NCBI GenBank assembly: GCA_036320915.1
Contig: JAXBDG010000001.1
Span: forward strand, 2,480,001 to 2,544,000
Length of the DNA: 64,000 nucleotides
Source of the DNA: Linnemannia elongata
Taxonomy: Eukaryota; Mortierellomycota; Mortierellomycetes; Mortierellales; Mortierellaceae
Direction: 5' to 3'
Part shown: positions 57,701 to 64,000 of the stretch, piece by piece
Layout of the letters: each line of letters begins with the position of its first letter
Position numbering within the stretch: the first letter of the stretch is position 1
Position numbers and translations under genes: made by a program
The notes under the pieces: model-generated
Told to the model about the DNA's origin: nothing
Database searches by the model: none
Seen by the model: the letters and a program-made list of their open reading frames with translations, nothing else

Positions 57701-57963
57701 AGATATCCATTTGCAATTCTTGGTACTATCCCATCGCCGAGCATGCTCTCGCGAAAAGGATCAATGAGTTTACAGAGTCTTTGGTGGTTCGATTGGACGA
57801 GCGGTCGTCCTCACAATATTTCGAACGAGGCGGCAAACCTAGAACTGATGCTGGTTCTTCCGAGACTCTGCCTCGTCATCGTGTAATCAACATGGGCAAC
57901 ATGTCTTCTAGAGACCATCACTATCGCTTTCTTCAACATGTTCTCCCAGTGTACTGTTATTGA
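54776..57963 (+). pseudogene. HCL family member F (frameshifted)
   Basis: Exon 1 is 54776-54957 (MTPHQRFQQGDKVVSIAVRI) and exon 2 is 55117-57963 (159-nt phase-2 intron). The header, linker, coiled coil (REEQMLQEQAESKIREEQML), core (NYELHEYPIPRLFVVLPDS, FRLFFLCECGGDC, KHEGYELSRPTEFFDQYGPY) and LRRLDTFLRNNDKDKILG are read in one frame. Near 56500 a single base is missing in the codons for YDPHLG, so the first frame ends at 56602. The rest (TLDWDFRSTDLVTLVDMVAK to DHHYRFLQHVLPVYCY) continues in another frame. Repaired length would be about 1009 aa. As it stands the product would be a 555-aa header-core protein without LRR. It converges on HCL-G. AATAAA is at 58096-58101. Confidence 0.83.
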
Positions 57964-58895
57964 AGAATCTCTTTTTTTTCTCGATCTCTTCTAGTTTCTT
58001 CTTGATCCCTTCTCTTTTTTTTCCCGCTTCTCCTTCTTTGTCTTCGTTGTCTTTGTGTTGTTATTTGTAAAGTGATCGATCAATTTGCGCGCTCAAATAA
58101 AACGTGGTATTGAAAAGTCCAGTTTGTTACTCCATTGGCGGGAGAATTTATTTTACCCCATCAACGAAACTATAAAACACAAAAAAAAAAAAAAAAAAAC
58201 AGAAAAGGTATTGCACAGTTGCGACAGAGCCGTTCAGGCCAAAATATAATGTATGCCACCACAAAATTATGTCAAGAAGGGGGCACTAAAGAGCAGGTGA
58301 AAAAAAAATGAAAGTAAGGGACGGTAACAGGTAACGGGGCCAACTGTTAATTGTATTATGAGAGAAGAAACGTAGTGCTACCAAAATGACGATAAAGGCT
58401 CCACCGATAGCCAAAGAGATCCAACAATCCAAGAGCAGTTCCTGCCAGGAACTGCATAACAATCATCGTTGTCGTTATCGGATATTACGTAAGTAGAAGT
58501 AAGCAAACACAATAAATAATTAGAAAGGGCAAACGGTAGTAGTAGCGAAATCAACAAGGTCGACGTGAGTATACTCATCAACAACAGCAGTTTCAATAAA
58601 CGGCATCAGACCAATGAAAGAGAAATGTAGAGATGTTGGGTAAATTGAGGAACTTGAGGGTTGTTGCCGGATGTGGAGAAGATGATGGATGGGATGGAGG
58701 ATGTCAAGGAGGACATATGTCAATGCCGGCTCTGGAGAGATTGTCGTTCAATTTCCCGATCATGGCGCCACCCAGCAGGGAAGTTGCGGCGCATAATTCC
58801 AGATCAATTTAAGAAGTGGGTCACCCTGCCGAGAAAATAAATAGATAGGTGTCGACCACCAGCGTGAAAATCGCGCGGCAAGAGAAGTGTGTTTA
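57964..58895. other. Intergenic between convergent HCL-F and HCL-G
   Basis: Both 3' ends face this region. AATAAA at 58096-58101 suits the plus-strand gene. An A run is at 58181-58199. No gene is seen. Confidence 0.6.
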
Positions 58896-61800
58896 TTATC
58901 CGGAGGAAGAAGGAAGGACGGATGCATAATATTCAGGTAACATTGACTCATAGTCAACATTATGAATGCGATGGCGGGGCAGCTTTGTTACCGACCCCTG
59001 CGATCCCCTTGAGTTCAATTTCTGAGCTTCACCCTTGTCCAGCTTGTTTTCGTGATACAGCTGAAGCACAAACTCATCTGTGAACTCGGCGCTCCTTGTG
59101 GCAAGAACGGCCTCCATTTCTGGGCTGAACTTGTGGTAGTCGAGAATGAGAACTTGGAGTTGAGTAAGGTTCAAGCGAGTCAAAACCATCTCGAGCATAT
59201 CATCGCCCTTTGAATCGCCGAGATGCAGTCGTTTTAGAGGCAACTCAGCAAGAGTGTCCACCAGCCCTTGCGATATCGCAACCTTGTAGAACCGCATTCT
59301 CTGAATCTGACGAGGCGTCGATAACGAGAGGACTCGGTAATAAAAGGGCTTGAGGAAGAAATTGTCAACATTTTGCACTCGTAGAGACCGCAATGAGACC
59401 AGGCTGACTACAGAGAGGAGACTCCGGGTCGACGGACCAACACCAAGGTGGACTAGAGAAAGTCCGGGTAGTACGAGGGCCATCAGGTCGAGGGATTTAG
59501 CTGTTATGTCCACTAGGAGTTCGAGGTGCGTCAGTCTGACGAACGGTAGGTGACTGATATTTGTTGTGGATGAGGGTATATCGCACGTCTGTGTTAGATT
59601 AAGAACACCCGGATTCGGGAGCTGGCAAAAAATTACAAGGACTTCGAGAGTTCCGGCAGAGCGTTGGATAGCAGCCTCGAGTAGTCCAGTGGGTCCAGTG
59701 GGGTACGGCATACGGTGTTCCATGAGCTCACGCAAAGCGACGGTGCCATACGGAGCTGTGGTACCCTTGATTTCTACGTCACGATCACCATATAGGCTAC
59801 ATCGATGCAGGACCTTCAACTTTAAAAGCGAACCCAGAGCTCGGTTGACTTTGGGAATGCCGTTACTGTCGGCTGCGACACTTCCCAGTCTTACATCAAC
59901 AAGGCCGGGGCAAAGGGAAATGATTTCAGCCAGGCGAGAGTCGTCAAAGACATTAATCCGCCCCGAATAATGGAAGCTTTGGAGGAGCGTGGGACGGTGG
60001 GTCTTGGGTAAGCTCGATGTCCGAGGTCCGATGAGGCTAACGTCGATAAAAGCTAGGTGCTTGATCTTACCATTGGACAAGAGCCCAAGGAGCGAATTGT
60101 ATCTAACCTCCCAAGGTCGAATATAGAAACCAAACGGACTGGGAATAGTCGATTCCATAGTGTCCAGCTTCAACTCCTGAATATTTGATAGAGCGATCTT
60201 GTCCACCAGCAGGGCCAGATCCGCTGACCCAAACGACCAGTCCAACATGACCTTGAGACCAACAACCGCCGGCGCCTGTGTGGAGAGTCGAGAGAAAAAG
60301 TCCTTGGCGGCGATGCTGGATTTGAGGGTGATGGTGACCTTGCCGATCTGGGGATCGTACGTACCACCGTTAATCTCGACACATTGCAGGAATGATGCCA
60401 TGGCTGTTTCGCGGTAGACTTGGCGGTAATGGTGAAGGCACACCCATTTGACATGACCGGTCTCGAGAGTGATCCTGTACAGGTTGCCCAGGATTTTGTC
60501 CGCATCCTTCTTTCTCAGGAAAGAGTCGAGTCGACGCAAATCGGCTCCCTCTAGTGCAGTGAGTCCGCTGAACATATCCTCCTCCTGCGTCATAGAGTTC
60601 GTCGCTGCTCCCCCATCTGCTGCCGTGTTTTCGTCCAGTTTCTGCTCTAGAAAGTCAATGGACATATCCACCGCCATGATCGTCCTCTCTGAGATCGACT
60701 TAACTCCGTCCATGGCATCCTTAACGCCACTCTCCGCCAGCGCAACAGCAGGTGCAGCCACCGCTGCAACAGCCAGACAGTGCTTGAGGATCCGGAGCAT
60801 GCCTAGGACGTAAGGACCGTAGTGATCGAAAAACTCAGTCGGTCGAGAGAGTTCATAGCCCTCATGATTGGCCAGGTGAATACCACTCCTGACAGGGATG
60901 GGGGTGGGTGAGTCAGCAGCGGCAATGGTGAGCTGGCCAGAGGAGGTTGTTGATCCTGTGCTTGGGTTGCAATGGTCACCGCACTCACATAAGAAAAACA
61001 ACCGAAACCTCTCCGCCATAAAGCTCCGAGGGTCCCATTTCTCGTACGAATCTGGAAGAATGACGAACAGACGAGGGATCGGATACTCATGGAGCTCATA
61101 ATTCTGGACCAAAATTGCCTCGATCCTCTGCTGGGCCACAACGAGCCGGTCAATTGTTTCCTGCTGCCTGGCCAGTATCTGTTCTTCCCTTAGTTTGGAT
61201 TCGGCCTGCTCCCTCAACATCTGCTCCTCCCTCTCCTTCGATGCAGCCTGCTCCCTCAGCATTTCGTTCTGTTGCTGGACCATGTAAAAGAGCTGTTGCA
61301 ATAGTTGCTGGTGGTGGCTTGACTGTTGGTCGGTCGACTGGGTGAGCTGTTGTTGGATGGTGGTGATGTCTGTGGCGATTGCTGAAAGTGCTGCCATGGG
61401 GCGAGTAATGGAAACAGTCTGCCGTGCAATAGTGGTGGAAGATAATGGCAAGAATGTTGCAGAGCGCTCAGGGGAGAAAGCGGCAGACCGGGCGAGGGTG
61501 CTTGTATGGACGGAATATGGTCGCAGAGAGAGATTCGACACGGAGAGTTCCATCTTGTCTTTTGTGAGCACATGACCTGGGTAGCTTACTTCTGTGCTTC
61601 CAATCTTCGTCATAGTCCCCCCAGATAGGTTGAGTGAAGGATCCGTGGAAGCATGGAGAGAGCTGGGGACAAAAATGTCGATGATATGGCCTGGATAATG
61701 CTCAATTCTCTTTGGCTCATACCTATATCATAGGGTTGGCAAAAGTAGAGTATATGCCAATGTAAGGAAAAACGAAGCACGAGAAGAAAAAATTAAAAAA

Positions 61801-62045
61801 TGAGTTCCTGTCTGCTTCTCTATTTTCCATTGAAAGTTGTTTCAGACTAGTTTGTTATTCTTACTCCCGTTCTTCTTTATCCTCGAGGTAGTTCAGAAAG
61901 ACACCATTGACGTTGAATAACGAGGCTCCAGGGAAGAATTTGTGGATATCCGTTATGCGACTATAGGCCTCCCGGTGGTTTTGTCTTTGCGCACGGCGAT
62001 AGATACGACTGTGTCGCCCTGTCGAAAGCGCTGGTGTGGTGTCAT
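58896..62045 (-). pseudogene. HCL family member G (frameshift in header exon)
   Basis: Exon 1 is 62045-61865 and exon 2 is 61722-58896 (142-nt intron). Exon 1 is 181 nt where most of its relatives have 182. After MTPHQRFRQGDTVVSIAVRK and DKTTG one base is missing near 61971, and the continuation AYSRITDIHKFFPGASLFN is in another frame. Exon 2 is fully open: linker, coiled coil (REEQMLREQAESKLREEQIL), core (NYELHEYPIPRLFVILPDS, FRLFFLCECGDHC, NHEGYELSRPTEFFDHYGPY), LRRLDSFLRKKDADKILG, LRR-like half, and tail PEYYASVLPSSSG. An in-frame ATG at 61613 would give a 905-aa headerless protein. So it is either a header-null gene, a young pseudogene, or a one-base assembly error in a GGG run. Confidence 0.8.
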
Positions 62046-62897
62046 AGGAGACAAGAGATCGAATGTAAGAAGGGAATGTCGATGATGAGTAGAGGTGAAG
62101 TGTTTTTCGGTTGTTGATGATGGTGATTATATGGAATTAGTGTCAGGAGGCAAAAGATGAAAGAGATGTGTGTGAGAAGGAGGTACTGTAAACGTAGGAG
62201 GGCGATGGCTAAGGACGAGGAAAGGGAGAGCGATAGCAAGGTGCACTTCTTGTTGTTCAATGGGTTGGGTTCGTATGCTGAAGGCGGTTCTGTGGCCAGA
62301 AGAAGAAAAAGATGCACTTGCAGCAGACCATGTTTACCTACCATGGTGTGGACATTATTTACCTACCTATGTTTGTCGGAGACCTCTGTAGGCCCTTGTT
62401 CATTTCGTGTTCACTCGATGATAATTCAAGTTCAAAGAAACACAGTCAGTAATTGAGACTGATAAACACTCTTCTGAAACAAATGCAACGTTGTTCTTTG
62501 TTGTTCCAGGAACGATCAATTTCAGGTCCCCGACAGAAGAACGCGCGGGTGATGAAAAACAACACCTTTTTCTTTCAGCTCCGCAGTAAAAGGGTCAGAG
62601 TCCCTGCTGCTACCCCATCTTTAACGTTCTCCATATCCATGTTCACAAATAGGACCAGCGTATGCTTCCAAGTAGATTCAAGAAGTAGGTACCTCTACTG
62701 AAAAAGTATGAAGTTCTTGTGCGAGCACTAATAATGAAGTGAAAGAAAAGGATTGCAGCGGTTTATTTGCCCCGGAGAAGGGAACATGGGAGGAAATTCT
62801 ATTGTGAGCAATTCTGCTCTGTCCTCCCAGTACATAGACCTGCCAGCCTGCCAATGCTAACTGAACAGCAATTGACGTCCCTAGAGTTCTCGTCCCT
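62046..62897. promoter_or_regulatory. Upstream region of HCL-G and 3' flank of the acetyltransferase gene
   Basis: The first 250 bases are purine-rich on the plus strand, so HCL-G has a CT-rich leader on its own strand. The remainder up to 62897 shows no gene. Confidence 0.5.
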
Positions 62898-63449
62898 TTA
62901 CCACAGTGTGGTGCTCTTCCCTTCAATACCCTCGCCAACCTTTGAAAGCTCTGTAAGCGCCTTGCCATCGACTCTCATAGTATGCCATTCATCCATCACA
63001 ACCGCACCTAAGGACATGTAGAACTGAATGCTGGGCTCATTCCATTTCAAGACCGACCATTCCAACCGCCCGCCATTCATCAGTTCGACCTCTCTTGCCA
63101 GTTCGCCCAAGAGTCGCTTCCCGATCCGCTGGCCTCGTGCAGACTCCTTGACAAAGAGGTCTTCGAGGTAGATGCCTCCACGGCCACGCCAGGTTGAGTA
63201 GTTGGTGAAGTAGAGGGCGAAACCGACTGGTTCTGGGGAGGAGGGGACAAAGGCCAAGAGGCAAGAGGCGAGGTTCTGGGAGGTTGGGTGAGGGGGTGTG
63301 AAGCGGAGGGTGTTGAGTAAGGAGTCCTCAGTGGCCTCGACGGTTGAAGCTGGTTCCCGTTCGTATTCGGCGAGCTCGTGGATGAGAGAGAGGATCGAAC
63401 CAACGTCTGAAGGTGTGGCCGAGCGGACTGTGACTTTGGAAGGGGACAT
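62898..63449 (-). CDS. GNAT acetyltransferase, spermidine/thialysine SSAT type
   Basis: The product is 183 aa in one exon. The SSAT group of GNAT enzymes moves acetyl from acetyl-CoA to polyamines or thialysine, controlling polyamine levels. Seen here: VTVRSATPSDVGSILSLIHE at the N-terminus, LAEYEREPASTVEATEDSL, and FALYFTNYSTWRGRGGIYLE near 80-97. DLFVKESARGQRIGKRLLGE near 98-117 contains the acetyl-CoA loop RGQRIG, and WNEPSIQFYMSLGAVVMDEW near 138-157 carries the Tyr that acts as general acid in the family. The length is typical (about 170 aa). Substrate choice between spermidine and thialysine cannot be read from sequence alone. Confidence 0.9.
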   Translation of the reverse strand: MSPSKVTVRSATPSDVGSILSLIHELAEYEREPASTVEATEDSLLNTLRFTPPHPTSQNLASCLLAFVPSSPEPVGFALYFTNYSTWRGRGGIYLEDLFVKESARGQRIGKRLLGELAREVELMNGGRLEWSVLKWNEPSIQFYMSLGAVVMDEWHTMRVDGKALTELSKVGEGIEGKSTTLW

Positions 63450-63920
63450 TTTTTTGATTTGTGGAGAGAAAAGTGGAAAGGGTGGAGAGAAAAATGAAAA
63501 AGAAAGAGAGAAAGACTACTTTATAAGGGTTATGATTCACAAGGAATCACCGAATAGGATGACGTAATAGTCGAATGTTAAGTGGCTGTTCGTACCCTAT
63601 TAAGGGCTATCACCTGGGGCCAAGGCATCTGTTGATTTTCCGGGGTAGTGAGTATCTTCACTCTAGTAAGATATGTCCCAAGGGGATGGATGAGTGTGTC
63701 TAGCAATTAAGTGCCAGGATGAAGAGGGGGAAAACAAAACTAACTAACAAACCATCAGGCAATTGAAACAAAAGGTACACAAATGATGAACCCTCGCTTT
63801 TCCCACGTCTGCTTATTTTTAGGTATCGAATTTTTAGTTGCTTTCCTTATGTTCTATTGTTTCTGACTTTTCACTCCTAGCTTCCTTCCCTTCCCTTTCC
63901 ACATTCAGCACCCCCACAAA
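63450..63920. promoter_or_regulatory. Divergent promoter between acetyltransferase and a right-edge F-box gene
   Basis: Purine-rich sequence at 63460-63520 leads the minus-strand acetyltransferase, and pyrimidine-rich sequence at 63850-63900 leads the plus-strand gene. No other content is recognised. Confidence 0.45.
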
Positions 63921-64000
63921 ATGTCACTACGCCCCTCGTGCACCGACTCCACAAGGCACCCCTGGACATTCCCGAAATCCTCCAACTCATCTTTGCATAC
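63921..64000 (+). CDS. 5' end of a probable F-box gene, cut by the window
   Basis: The last 45 bases encode APLDIPEILQLIFAY, matching the first helix of the F-box in its neighbours (SPLDIPLILDLIFSY at 51881, SPLEIPEILAQIL at 44562). The nearest ATG (63921) is one frame off, so the real start may be upstream through a short intron, or the gene may be frameshifted. Only the F-box resemblance is firm. Confidence 0.4.
   Translation, partial: MSLRPSCTDSTRHPWTFPKSSNSSLH

Overview
This is eukaryotic, fungal DNA: spliced genes with short GT-AG introns, pyrimidine-rich promoters, long T/A homopolymers, a Tea1-type Kelch/coiled-coil polarity gene, a Dsk2-type ubiquilin, many F-box/leucine-rich-repeat genes, and piggyBac and Helitron sequences. 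The gene style (RNI-like repeat proteins and F-box expansion) suggests Mucoromycota, most likely a Mortierella relative. That placement is inference from recall; no search was possible.

The dominant content is one dispersed, lineage-specific gene family, called here the header-core-LRR (HCL) family. Full members have a ~61-codon exon 1 (the header, MTPHQRFRQGD-like), one phase-2 intron of 89-159 nt, and a long exon 2. Exon 2 encodes the end of the header (YEPKRIAHYP), a Ser/Pro linker, a coiled coil, a conserved core (NYELHEYPIPRLFVVLP ... FRLYFLCECG ... KHEGYELSRPTEFFDQYGPYVLGML), a leucine-rich-repeat-like half and a conserved tail (HHYRFLQPILPVY). Seven long members lie at 2976-6068 (-), 12957-16245, 17164-20273, 24772-27910, 29061-31583, 54776-57963 (+) and 58896-62045 (-). 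A header-only two-exon gene lies at 10769-11258. Relics of a header exon (2476-2777) and of a C-terminal tail (53950-54157) are also present. Three long members are intact (12957, 17164, 29061). The other four each carry one disabling lesion in an otherwise open frame.

Left edge (1-2.5 kb): a decayed Helitron on the minus strand, directly abutting the header-exon relic. 3-31.6 kb: HCL cluster with one F-box gene and one SET-domain gene. 32.4-43.3 kb: conserved housekeeping block on the minus strand (2002-aa Kelch/coiled-coil polarity protein in seven exons; ubiquilin in two exons). 44.5-53.8 kb: three F-box/LRR genes interrupted by a complete-looking piggyBac element (49465-51775) with an intact DDD transposase. 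53.9-62 kb: two convergent, lesion-bearing HCL copies. 62.9-64 kb: a spermidine/thialysine-type GNAT acetyltransferase and the first bases of another F-box gene.

No rRNA, convincing tRNA or CRISPR array was found. The header-core-LRR layout with duplication, patchwork identity and frequent inactivation resembles birth-and-death evolution of receptor or allorecognition genes. That function is a hypothesis, not shown by the sequence.
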